Origin: an uncultured Lachnospiraceae bacterium
GTDB taxonomy: Bacteria; Bacillota_A; Clostridia; Lachnospirales; Lachnospiraceae
Assembly: GCA_902795835.1 (NCBI GenBank)
Contig: CADBNA010000451.1
Coordinates: forward strand, 1 to 10,589
Direction: 5' to 3'
DNA: 10,589 nucleotides
Part shown: one piece after another, positions 1 to 6,502 of the stretch
How the letters are laid out: each line of letters opens with the position of its first letter
Numbering within the stretch: the stretch's first letter is position 1
Program-made: the position numbers and the translations under genes
The notes under the pieces: generated by a model
What the model was told of the DNA's origin: nothing
Database searches by the model: none
Seen by the model: only the letters and a program-made list of their open reading frames with translations

Positions 1-540
1 CATGATCTGTCAAAGTATTCGCCGACGGAATTCCGGGAGGGCGCCCGGTACTGGCAGGGGACGCGCAGCCCGAACAACGCAGAGCGCGAAGAGACAGGCC
101 TTTCCAGGGCATGGCTGCACCACAAGGGACGCAATCTCCATCATTTCGAATATTGGATTGACTACGGCCTGAACTGTGATAAAATCATCAAAGGTGTGCC
201 GATTCCCAGGCGCTATATCGCCGAGATGATCGCTGACCGCATCAGCGCATCCCGCGTCTACCTGGGAGACGCGTACACGGATCAGGCGCCGATGGAATAT
301 TTTGAGCTCGGCAAAGACAAGCTGTGGTTTGTACATGATCAGGTAAAGGAGCATCTGTCCTTTTTACTGAAAATGCTTGCGGAAAAGGGAGAAGAGAAGA
401 CACTCCGGTATATCCGGGAGATCTATCTGAAAAACCGCGGAGAGCTCAAAGGCCCGTTTTATCCGGAGGCCGCCCACAGGGAAGCAGTCCGGAAGATGCG
501 GGAATCCGGTCATATGGAAGACGGAGCCAACAGATATTAA
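1..540 (+). CDS. DUF5662 family protein, 5'-truncated
   Basis: The gene enters from the left edge already open in frame 1 and ends at TAA 538-540, giving about 179 residues without a start. The readable N-terminus begins HDLSKYSPTEF, followed by a conserved stretch rich in His and aromatic residues (AWLHHKGRNLHHFEYWIDY, near residues 45-63), then PRRYIAEMIADRISASRVY and a Lys/Glu-rich helical C-terminus. From memory this matches the DUF5662 family, common in Clostridia, whose members start roughly 30-40 residues before the HDLSKY motif; that part lies outside the window. The several conserved His and Asp residues suggest a metal-binding helical fold related to HD-type proteins, but this is inference and no reaction is known to me. 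An ATG at 196 is internal, since the conserved motifs lie upstream of it. No terminator with a T tract follows; a short repeat array separates it from the aspartate kinase gene. Confidence 0.75.
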   Translation, partial: HDLSKYSPTEFREGARYWQGTRSPNNAEREETGLSRAWLHHKGRNLHHFEYWIDYGLNCDKIIKGVPIPRRYIAEMIADRISASRVYLGDAYTDQAPMEYFELGKDKLWFVHDQVKEHLSFLLKMLAEKGEEKTLRYIREIYLKNRGELKGPFYPEAAHREAVRKMRESGHMEDGANRY

Positions 541-629
541 AGGGCGGACAAAGTAAAAGGACCGGTCAGACATAAAAGCCGGACAGAGCAGAAAGACCGG
601 GCAGACATCTAAGACCGGGCACAGATGGC
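541..629 (+). repeat. Degenerate tandem repeat, about 5 units of 17-19 bp
   Basis: Five imperfect copies follow one another between the DUF5662 stop and the aspartate kinase gene: 541-557, 558-576, 577-593, 594-611 and 612-629. The shared core is approximately AGACCGGrCAGACATaAA. The fourth and fifth copies share AGACCGGGCA exactly. The last copy runs to just before the aspartate kinase ribosome binding site at 635-640. The array contains several stop codons and no open frame of note. The function is unknown; it may be a slippage-derived minisatellite or a spacer. Confidence 0.55.
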
Positions 630-645
630 AGTACAGGAGGCATGC

Positions 646-1965
646 ATGTTAAAGGTAGTAAAATTCGGAGGCAGTTCCCTGGCGGATGCCGAGCACTTCG
701 CAAAGGTCGGGGATATTATCCGGGCAGAGGATGACAGACGCTATGTGATTCCCTCTGCGCCGGGACGGCGGTTTGAGGGCGACACCAAAGTGACGGATAT
801 GCTGTATCATTGCTGGCATCAGGCCGAACAGGGCCTGGATTTCACCGACACACTGAACAATATCCGCGCCCGCTATGAAGAGATCGCCAACGGCCTTCAC
901 CTCCAGGTGGACCTTGACACAGAGTTTGCCGCCATCGACCGGAATCTCCGGAACCTGATGGGCGCCGACTACGCGGCCTCCCGCGGTGAATACCTGAACG
1001 GTATTCTGATGTCCGCTTATCTCGGCTTTGATTTTGTAGACGCCGCAGATGTGGTTGCGTTCAATGAGCTGGGAGAATTCGATGACCGTAAGACAGACCG
1101 CCTGATCGGCGACAGACTGGCGGATGTCAGGCATGCGGTTATTCCGGGATTCTACGGTTCTCTGCCGGACGGGACGATCCACACGTTCTCCCGCGGCGGC
1201 TCTGACATCACGGGTTCCCTGGTCGCCAAAGCCGTTCACGCGGATCTCTATGAAAACTGGACGGACGTCTCCGGCTTTCTGATGGCCGATCCTCATATTA
1301 TCCGGGATCCGGTGACCATTCCGACCATCACCTACCGCGAGATGCGGGAGCTGTCCTACATGGGCGCCACGGTGCTCCACGAGGACGCCGTTTTCCCGCT
1401 CCGCAAGGAAGGCATCCCAATCAACGTGCGCAACACAAACTGCCCGGATGAGCCGGGAACCATGGTTGTGGAGAGCACCTGCAACAAGCCGCGGTTTACG
1501 ATCACCGGCATCGGCGGCAAGAAGGGCTTTGCCTCCATAACCATAGAAAAAGCCATGATGAATGCCGAAGTAGGCTTCGGTCGCCGCGTGCTGGAGGTCT
1601 TTGAAGATACGGGCATGACATTCGAACACACGCCCTCCGGCATCGATACGTTTTCCGTGTTCGTGAACCAGCATGAATTCGAGCCCCACGAGCAGCAGAT
1701 CATCGCCGGCCTGCACCGGTCCGTCCACCCGGACATGATCGAGCTGGAGTCCGATCTGGCCCTGGTCGCCGTCGTGGGACGCGGCATGCGCCGGACGAGA
1801 GGAACGGCCGGCAGGATTTTTTCCGCGCTGGCCCATGCCCATGTCAATGTCAAGATGATCGACCAGGGGTCGTCCGAGCTGAACATCATCATCGGCGTGG
1901 AAAACCGCGATTTCGAGACGGCCATCCGCGCGATCTATGATATATTTGTGGTCGCACAGCTGTAA
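646..1965 (+). CDS. lysC: Aspartate kinase (ACT-domain, monofunctional)
   Basis: This cytoplasmic enzyme phosphorylates L-aspartate with ATP to 4-phosphoaspartate, the first committed step toward lysine/diaminopimelate, threonine and methionine. Reading from 646 gives 439 residues, a usual length for clostridial aspartate kinases. The amino-acid-kinase domain occupies about residues 1-285, with the nucleotide-binding KFGGSS at 6-11 and SRGGSD at 182-187, followed by WTDVSGF. Two C-terminal ACT domains (about 295-365 and 370-439; the second contains a GTAGRIFSAL segment and ENRDFETAIRAIYD) imply feedback inhibition by an end-product amino acid. Which amino acid cannot be read from the sequence. 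The start at ATG 646 is preferred over the in-frame ATG 625 because AGGAGG lies at 635-640, five bases upstream of 646, and because the family begins right at the KVVKFGG strand. The symbol is given for function; the isozyme class is undecided. It is the last gene before the pyrH promoter. Confidence 0.95.
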   Translation: MLKVVKFGGSSLADAEHFAKVGDIIRAEDDRRYVIPSAPGRRFEGDTKVTDMLYHCWHQAEQGLDFTDTLNNIRARYEEIANGLHLQVDLDTEFAAIDRNLRNLMGADYAASRGEYLNGILMSAYLGFDFVDAADVVAFNELGEFDDRKTDRLIGDRLADVRHAVIPGFYGSLPDGTIHTFSRGGSDITGSLVAKAVHADLYENWTDVSGFLMADPHIIRDPVTIPTITYREMRELSYMGATVLHEDAVFPLRKEGIPINVRNTNCPDEPGTMVVESTCNKPRFTITGIGGKKGFASITIEKAMMNAEVGFGRRVLEVFEDTGMTFEHTPSGIDTFSVFVNQHEFEPHEQQIIAGLHRSVHPDMIELESDLALVAVVGRGMRRTRGTAGRIFSALAHAHVNVKMIDQGSSELNIIIGVENRDFETAIRAIYDIFVVAQL

Positions 1966-1968
1966 ATA

Positions 1969-1977
1969 TGGTATAAT
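1969..1977 (+). promoter_or_regulatory. Extended -10 promoter for the pyrH operon
   Basis: The sequence TGGTATAAT (TG at 1969-1970, consensus TATAAT at 1972-1977) is a perfect extended -10 element, immediately after the aspartate kinase stop and 39 bases before the pyrH start. No good -35 is seen at 16-18 bp; the closest, TTGTGG at 1946-1951, is 20 bp away. Extended -10 promoters often tolerate a poor -35. Transcription would start near 1984 and give a leader of about 33 bases. Confidence 0.55.
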
Positions 1978-2016
1978 AGACACGTTGCAGAAGGCAGGCA
2001 GAGAGCGGAGGCGTAT

Positions 2017-2712
2017 ATGAAAAGAGTTCTTCTGAAGCTGAGCGGTGAGGCACTGGCGGGCGAAAAGGGCACCGGCTTTGATGAGGCCGTGGTAACCGAG
2101 GTCGCAAAGCAGGTAAAGGTGCTGACGGATGAAGGAATTCAGGTCGGCGTCGTTATCGGAGGCGGCAATTTCTGGAGAGGCAGGTCCAGCAAAAACATCG
2201 ACCGGACCAAAGCGGACCAGATTGGCATGCTGGCTACGGTTATGAACTGCATCTATGTGTCGGAGATTTTCCGCTCACAGGGCATGATGACCTCCGTGCT
2301 GACACCTTTCGAGTGCGGAGACATCACGAAGCTGTACTCCAAGGACCGCTGCAGCAAGTATTTCAACCGGAACATGGTTATTTTCTTCGGCGGCGGAACA
2401 GGCCATCCCTATTTTTCCACCGATACGGCGACTGTCCTGCGCGCCATCGAGATCGAGGCAGATACGATCCTGCTGGCAAAAGCAGTGGACGGCGTCTACG
2501 ACAGCGATCCGAAGGATAATCCGGATGCCGTGAAATTCGATGAGCTGACGATTCAGGAAGTCATTGACCGCAAGCTGCAGGTCGTGGACATGACCGCCTC
2601 TATCCTGGCCATGGAGAACCGCATGCCGATGATCGTATTCGCGCTGAACCAGAAGAACAGCATCGTGAATGCAGCGCATGGCATTATCACAGGAACAAGG
2701 GTTACCGTGTGA
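2017..2712 (+). CDS. pyrH: UMP kinase
   Basis: PyrH phosphorylates UMP to UDP with ATP in the cytoplasm, supplying UTP and CTP for nucleic acids and UDP-sugars for peptidoglycan. The protein has 231 residues, close to the 235-245 usual for bacterial UMP kinases. It is a single amino-acid-kinase domain: KLSGEAL at residues 7-13, the glycine-rich GGGNFWRG at 48-55, the RTKADQIGMLATVMN region that contacts UMP, TGHPYFSTDTAT around 129-139 and the nucleotide-site stretch AKAVDGVYDSDP. The start at ATG 2017 has GGAGG at 2007-2011, five bases upstream. It is the first gene of the core operon and is usually paired with frr, as here. The rpsB-tsf pair that commonly precedes pyrH is not upstream in this window. 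The bacterial enzyme is a hexamer controlled by GTP and UTP; this is family knowledge. Confidence 0.97.
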   Translation: MKRVLLKLSGEALAGEKGTGFDEAVVTEVAKQVKVLTDEGIQVGVVIGGGNFWRGRSSKNIDRTKADQIGMLATVMNCIYVSEIFRSQGMMTSVLTPFECGDITKLYSKDRCSKYFNRNMVIFFGGGTGHPYFSTDTATVLRAIEIEADTILLAKAVDGVYDSDPKDNPDAVKFDELTIQEVIDRKLQVVDMTASILAMENRMPMIVFALNQKNSIVNAAHGIITGTRVTV

Positions 2713-2770
2713 TTGCTGCAGCGATCGGAATACAAACCCGTGCAGGCGGGCGACAGTATCCGGAGCAATC
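2711..2770 (+). other. Imperfect stem-loop between pyrH and frr
   Basis: Three helices stack around one hairpin in the 112-base gap. GATTGCT 2711-2717 pairs with AGCAATC 2764-2770. CGGAATAC 2726-2733 pairs, with one bulged A, with GTATCCG 2756-2762. CCCG 2737-2740 pairs with CGGG 2747-2750 around a six-base loop. No T tract follows, so it does not look like an intrinsic terminator. It starts over the pyrH stop codon and ends 54 bases before the frr start. It could be an mRNA processing or stability element. Confidence 0.4.
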
Positions 2771-2824
2771 CGCAATACATGAAATTAATAACAGAACCAA
2801 TCAATAAAGGGAGGGATGCTTGAG

Positions 2825-3382
2825 ATGAATGAGAGAATCACGCCGTATGACACAAAGATGACCAAGACGATCGCCAATCTGGAGGGCGAGCTCGGGACGA
2901 TCCGCGCCGGCCGTGCCAATCCTCACGTCCTGGACCGGATCACCGTTGACTACTACGGGACGCAGTCCCCGATCCAGCAGGTGGCCAATATTACCGTGCC
3001 GGAGGCCCGCATCATTCAGATCCAGCCCTGGGAGGCTTCCCTGGTAAAGACGATCATCAAGGCGATTCAGACCTCTGATCTGGGCATCAATCCCTCTACA
3101 GACGGAAAAATCATCCGCCTTGTCTTCCCGGAGCTCACCGAAGAGCGCCGTAAAGAGCTGGCCAAGGACGTCAAGAAAAAGGGCGAGGCCGCCAAGGTGG
3201 CCATCCGGAACATCCGCCGCGACGCGAATGACGCCTTTAAGAAGCTGGAAAAATCCGACGAATCCGTATCCGAGGACACCGTCAAGGAACTGCAGGGAGA
3301 CATGCAGAAGCTGACCGACAAGTATATAGAGAAAATCGACAAGACTGTAGAAGAAAAGACCAAGGAGATCATGACAGTATAG
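2825..3382 (+). CDS. frr: Ribosome recycling factor
   Basis: RRF works with EF-G to split post-termination ribosomes and release mRNA and tRNA; it is essential in bacteria. From ATG 2825 the protein is 185 residues, the same as E. coli Frr. The helical domain I contains the typical LEGELGTIRAGRANPHVLDR (about residues 18-37). The domain II stretch YYGTQSPIQQVANITVPEAR follows, then the long charged C-terminal helices (EERRKELAKDVKKKGEAAKV). An in-frame ATG at 2816 overlaps the end of the strong SD AAAGGGAGG (2807-2815), leaving no spacer. ATG 2825 has a nine-base spacer, so it is preferred. It is separated from uppS by an unusually long structured gap. Confidence 0.96.
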   Translation: MNERITPYDTKMTKTIANLEGELGTIRAGRANPHVLDRITVDYYGTQSPIQQVANITVPEARIIQIQPWEASLVKTIIKAIQTSDLGINPSTDGKIIRLVFPELTEERRKELAKDVKKKGEAAKVAIRNIRRDANDAFKKLEKSDESVSEDTVKELQGDMQKLTDKYIEKIDKTVEEKTKEIMTV

Positions 3383-3403
3383 AGAAACCGTCAGGCTTCC
3401 GTC

Positions 3404-3461
3404 GGCAGGCGAAGGGCGCAGGGCTTTGGACCATGGGCAATGCTTCGCCTGTTGTCTTTTT
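3404..3461 (+). terminator. Terminator-like hairpin with T tract after frr
   Basis: CAGGCGAAG 3406-3414 pairs perfectly with CTTCGCCTG 3443-3451, and two G-T pairs (3404-3405 with 3452-3453) extend the helix to 11 bp. The T-rich stretch 3452-3461 (TTGTCTTTTT) follows directly. The 28-base loop is long for an intrinsic terminator, which lowers confidence. It lies 20 bases after frr and 187 bases before uppS, so it may end part of the pyrH-frr transcript or act as an attenuator. Confidence 0.45.
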
Positions 3462-3480
3462 ATACCCAGAAGGAGATGGA

Positions 3481-3629
3481 CCCCCTGCTCTACAGGTGGG
3501 GGAGAAATCAAGTCTTCTCAGGAGGAGTCCAATCTCCTTCTGAGTATGCCTCCGGCGGATCGCAGACGCGCGCAGAGGAAGGTGCTTCGCACCGCGCGCG
3601 TCGCGGACAAGATCGCCGAGGCGATCTTG
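3481..3629 (+). repeat. Cluster of four consecutive hairpins upstream of uppS
   Basis: Four inverted repeats follow one another with little spacing. The first is CCCCC 3481-3485 with GGGGG 3498-3502. The second is CTCAGGAGGAG 3517-3527 with CTCCTTCTGAG 3534-3544, 11 bp with one G-T pair and a six-base loop. The third is ACGCGCGC 3566-3573 with GCGCGCGT 3594-3601, enclosing GGTGC/GCACC (3581-3585, 3589-3593) with a seven-base bulge. The fourth is CAAGATCGCC 3608-3617 with GGCGATCTTG 3620-3629, 10 bp perfect around two bases, ending right against the uppS SD at 3630. The 3383-3647 gap contains no recognisable gene; an open frame through it in the uppS phase has no conserved UppS sequence. It is either a regulatory leader RNA or an interspersed palindromic element inserted in the operon. 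Confidence 0.5.
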
Positions 3630-3647
3630 AAGGAGAGTAATTCAGCC

Positions 3648-4352
3648 ATGGTAATCCCCAATCATATCGCCATCATTCTGGACGGCAACGGCCGCTGGGC
3701 AAAGAGCAAGGGCCGTCCCCGCAGCTACGGCCATGTTGTCGGCTGTGACAATCTGGAGAAAATGTGCAATGTGATCTGCGACATGGGTGTAAAATACCTG
3801 ACGGTGTACGCCTTTTCGACAGAGAACTGGAAGCGCTCCGCCGAGGAGGTCGGCGTGCTGATGAACCTGTTCCGCCGCTACCTGAAGCGGTGTGAGAGGA
3901 ATGCGAAAAAAAGACAGATGCGCGTGAAGATCATCGGCGATCCGACAGGAATGGCTCCGGATATCCAGGATATGATTGCGGAGCTCGAGGGCATGTCCGC
4001 GGGGTACGACCGGATGTTTTTCCAGATTGCCCTGAACTATGGCGGGCGCGATGAGCTTCGGCGCGCCGCGGCAAAGATGACGGCGGATGCGCGGGACGGA
4101 AAGCTTCTTCCGGAGGATATGAGCGAAGACGTCTTTTCATCCTATCTGGACACCGCGGGGATTCCGGATCCCGACCTGCTGATCCGCACCAGCGGAGAAC
4201 AGCGCCTGTCGAATTTTCTTCTCTGGCAGCTGGCTTACTCTGAGTTCTACTTCACGGATGTGCCGTGGCCGGCATTTGACGAGAAGGAACTGATGAAGGC
4301 CATAGAGGCATACAACAACCGCGACAGACGATTTGGAGACGCAAAATCATGA
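3648..4352 (+). CDS. uppS: Undecaprenyl diphosphate synthase (cis-prenyltransferase)
   Basis: UppS condenses farnesyl diphosphate with eight isopentenyl diphosphates to C55 undecaprenyl diphosphate, the lipid carrier of peptidoglycan and other wall polymers, at the cytoplasmic face. The 234-residue protein starts HIAIILDGNGRWAK (residues 6-19) with the catalytic Asp at residue 12. It has the YAFSTENWKR motif and the C-terminal RTSGEQRLSNFLLWQLAYSE block, whose Arg and Glu residues bind isopentenyl diphosphate and magnesium. The start ATG 3648 has AAGGAGAG at 3630-3637 with a ten-base spacer. The frame stays open upstream to 3426, but that part is only the hairpin cluster in translation, so a longer protein is unlikely. 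The Met usual before DGNGRWA in many homologues is Leu here. The stop overlaps the cdsA start by four bases (ATGA), indicating translational coupling. It uses isoprenoid precursors made downstream of dxr in the same operon. Confidence 0.96.
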   Translation: MVIPNHIAIILDGNGRWAKSKGRPRSYGHVVGCDNLEKMCNVICDMGVKYLTVYAFSTENWKRSAEEVGVLMNLFRRYLKRCERNAKKRQMRVKIIGDPTGMAPDIQDMIAELEGMSAGYDRMFFQIALNYGGRDELRRAAAKMTADARDGKLLPEDMSEDVFSSYLDTAGIPDPDLLIRTSGEQRLSNFLLWQLAYSEFYFTDVPWPAFDEKELMKAIEAYNNRDRRFGDAKS

Positions 4353-5245
4353 AGATGAGAACCGCCGTGGCGGCAGGACTTGTGGGCATTGCATTTTGCC
4401 TGGCCGCCCTGTATCTGACCAGAAAAATGAACAATTCCTTTGTGACCAGGCTGATCAGCGGCATCCTGCTGATTCTGGCCGCTTTGCTGACGATCATTCC
4501 CGGAGGTCTGCCGCTGCTGGCAGTGAGTCTGTTTCTGTCTCTGACGGCCATGCGGGAGCTGCTGCGGGCCACCGGCGTTCAGGAAGAAAAAAAGGCGCCG
4601 GGCCTTTCCGCCTGCATTGGGTACGGCGGGATCATCCTGTATTACGCGGGACTTTTCGCGGACAGCCGGGAGCTGCAGATTGCCATGATCGTCCTGGCTT
4701 TTCTGGCCCTGCTGTTTTCCTATGTGTTCCGCTGGCCGGATGTGCCGCTGCAGAAGATCATGAAAGTGTTTTTCTGCATGATCTATGCAGGCGTGCTGCT
4801 GTCATTCATTTATCAGACCCGGAGGCTGCCGCACGGAGAATACGTGGTGTGGCTGATTTTCCTGAGTTCATGGGGATCGGATACCTGTGCCTACTGCGTC
4901 GGCATGCTGATCGGAAAACACAAGATGACGCCGCATCTCAGCCCCAAGAAGACGATAGAGGGCGCCGTCGGAGGCGTGGCCGGCGCCATGATCCTGTCCG
5001 TTGTCTACGCCCTGCTGACACCGCGTTCACTGGAGATCTGGGCATATCCGCTGATCTGCGGCGCCGGCGCGCTGCTGTCCATGGTCGGTGACCTGGCCGC
5101 CTCCGCCATCAAGAGAGACGTGGGAATCAAGGACTACGGAAGGCTGATACCGGGACACGGCGGCGTGATGGACCGGTTTGACAGCGTGATCGTGACGGCG
5201 CCGGTGATCTTTTTCCTGGCGGAAGCGCTGGGAAGAGGGCTGTAG
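4349..5245 (+). CDS. cdsA: Phosphatidate cytidylyltransferase (CDP-diglyceride synthase)
   Basis: CdsA converts phosphatidic acid and CTP to CDP-diacylglycerol, the precursor of phosphatidylglycerol and cardiolipin, in the cytoplasmic membrane. The 298-residue protein is mostly hydrophobic, with about eight membrane segments. Near the C-terminus it carries the full CDP-diglyceride synthase signature from Ser252 to Asp278 (SAIKRDVGIKDYG, then PGHGGVMDRFD). The Ser/Lys/Arg and Asp residues form the metal and nucleotide site. ATG 4349 has GGAG at 4335-4338 and overlaps the uppS stop by four bases. An internal ATG at 4427 (MNNSFVTRLISG) is where many homologues begin but has no SD. The extra N-terminal segment (about residues 5-23) therefore looks like an added membrane helix. 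Confidence 0.95.
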   Translation: MKMRTAVAAGLVGIAFCLAALYLTRKMNNSFVTRLISGILLILAALLTIIPGGLPLLAVSLFLSLTAMRELLRATGVQEEKKAPGLSACIGYGGIILYYAGLFADSRELQIAMIVLAFLALLFSYVFRWPDVPLQKIMKVFFCMIYAGVLLSFIYQTRRLPHGEYVVWLIFLSSWGSDTCAYCVGMLIGKHKMTPHLSPKKTIEGAVGGVAGAMILSVVYALLTPRSLEIWAYPLICGAGALLSMVGDLAASAIKRDVGIKDYGRLIPGHGGVMDRFDSVIVTAPVIFFLAEALGRGL

Positions 5246-5269
5246 GGGATATGGAAAAATGGACGTTAT

Positions 5270-5299
5270 AGCCGTGACAGGGGATACCCTGCCGCGGCT
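5270..5299 (+). other. Stem-loop between cdsA and dxr
   Basis: CAGGG 5278-5282 pairs with CCCTG 5287-5291 around GATA. AGCCG 5270-5274 pairs with CGGCT 5295-5299, separated from the inner helix by a symmetric 3x3 internal loop. No T tract follows, so termination is unlikely. It lies in the 108-base gap, which is otherwise featureless apart from the dxr SD. Confidence 0.4.
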
Positions 5300-5353
5300 T
5301 CCACTGTGTGTTTACCTGCTTAAAAGAGATCAAACGAAGGAGAGAAGTAATAC

Positions 5354-6502
5354 ATGAAAAAGATTGCGATTCTGGGTTCTACAGGGTCTATAGGCACGCA
5401 GACACTGGACGTTGTGCGCCGAAACGGGGATATCCAGGTGACGGCCCTCACGGCCAACCGCAATATTGACCTTCTGGAGCAGCAGATCCGGGAATTTCAT
5501 CCGCATCTGGCGGCAGTGGGAGACGAGAACCTGGCCGCCGAGCTCCGGACCCGGATCGCGGATACGGATACCCGCGTAGCTGCCGGCATGAGCGGTCTGA
5601 TAGAGGCGGCGACAGAGCCGCTTGCGGAGATCGTCGTGACGGCGGTCGTGGGCATGATCGGCATCCGGCCGACGATAGCCGCCATCGAGGCCGGCAAGGA
5701 CATTGCCCTTGCAAATAAAGAGACGCTTGTGACGGCAGGTCACCTGATCATGCCGCTGGCAGAAAAGAAGGGTGTCCGGATTCTTCCGGTGGACAGCGAG
5801 CACTGCGCGATTTTCCAGTGCCTGCACGGCGAGAACCGCGCCGAAGCCGACTATCTGTGGATCACCGCTTCCGGCGGTCCCTTCCGCGGAAAGAAGAGAG
5901 AAGAACTGGCGGATATGCGCCCGGCGGATGCCCTGAAGCACCCGAACTGGAATATGGGAAGCAAGATCACCATCGATTCTGCCACTCTGGTGAACAAAGG
6001 CCTGGAGGTCATGGAAGCCCGGTGGCTGTTCGGCATGCCGCTGGAGAAGATCCGCGTCGTCGTACAGCCGGCCAGCATCATTCATTCCATGGTGGAATTC
6101 CGGGACGGCGCCGTCATGGCGCAGCTTGGCTCCCCGGATATGCGCATGCCCATCCAGTACGCGCTGTATTATCCGGAGCGGAGACCACTGCCGACAGAGC
6201 GGCTGGATTTTCTGTCGCTGCAGCAGATCCGGTTTGAGGCGCCGGATACCGATACGTTCCTCGGACTGCCTCTGGCAAGGGAGGCGGCGCAGACGGGCGG
6301 CAGCATGCCGACCGTGTTCAATGCCGCCAATGAGAAAGCCGTATCACTGTTCCTGCGGGAGAAAATCCGCTTCCTGGAGATCTACGATGTGATCCGGGGC
6401 GCCATGGAGCAGCATACGGTGATTCCCGATCCGGGTCTGGAGGACATCCTGCGGACGGAGAGAGACACGGATGCCTGGATAGAAAGCAGGTGGAAAGCTT
6501 GA
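5354..6502 (+). CDS. dxr: 1-deoxy-D-xylulose 5-phosphate reductoisomerase
   Basis: Dxr rearranges and reduces 1-deoxyxylulose 5-phosphate with NADPH to 2-C-methylerythritol 4-phosphate. This is the first committed step of the MEP isoprenoid pathway, in the cytoplasm, and the step blocked by fosmidomycin. The protein has 382 residues, typical of the family. GSTGSIG at residues 8-14 is the NADPH loop. ANKETLVTAG and PVDSEH follow, with metal ligands Asp147 and Glu149; ITASGGPFR is next, and NKGLEVMEARWLFG supplies the third ligand, Glu218. These correspond to E. coli Asp150, Glu152 and Glu231. The C-terminal helical domain is complete. AAGGAGAG ending near 5345 precedes ATG 5354. Its product ultimately feeds isopentenyl diphosphate to UppS encoded upstream. 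Its end overlaps rseP. Confidence 0.97.
   Translation: MKKIAILGSTGSIGTQTLDVVRRNGDIQVTALTANRNIDLLEQQIREFHPHLAAVGDENLAAELRTRIADTDTRVAAGMSGLIEAATEPLAEIVVTAVVGMIGIRPTIAAIEAGKDIALANKETLVTAGHLIMPLAEKKGVRILPVDSEHCAIFQCLHGENRAEADYLWITASGGPFRGKKREELADMRPADALKHPNWNMGSKITIDSATLVNKGLEVMEARWLFGMPLEKIRVVVQPASIIHSMVEFRDGAVMAQLGSPDMRMPIQYALYYPERRPLPTERLDFLSLQQIRFEAPDTDTFLGLPLAREAAQTGGSMPTVFNAANEKAVSLFLREKIRFLEIYDVIRGAMEQHTVIPDPGLEDILRTERDTDAWIESRWKA

Noticed and set aside
541..629. CRISPR or terminator in the repeat array before aspartate kinase
   Set aside because: The units are directly adjacent and degenerate with no spacers, and there is no T tract after any pairing.
649..1983. 444-codon open frame on the minus strand opposite aspartate kinase
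   Set aside because: It mirrors a GC-rich gene with clear family motifs on the plus strand. The antisense translation shows no recognisable domain and has no SD context.
3481..3629. CRISPR array in the hairpin-rich gap
   Set aside because: The palindromes differ from each other and there are no identical repeats separated by regular spacers.
3426..3647. N-terminal extension of UppS or a separate 66-codon ORF at 3440-3640
   Set aside because: The translated stretch is the hairpin cluster read through. UppS conservation begins at ATG 3648 with a good SD, and the small ORF resembles no protein I can defend.
4333..5091. 252-codon plus-strand frame overlapping cdsA
   Set aside because: It is out of phase with CdsA, Arg/Gly-rich and without domain features, while the cdsA frame carries the complete family signature.
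5330..6085. 251-codon minus-strand frame opposite dxr
   Set aside because: This is a shadow of a gene with all Dxr catalytic motifs; its translation has no family resemblance.
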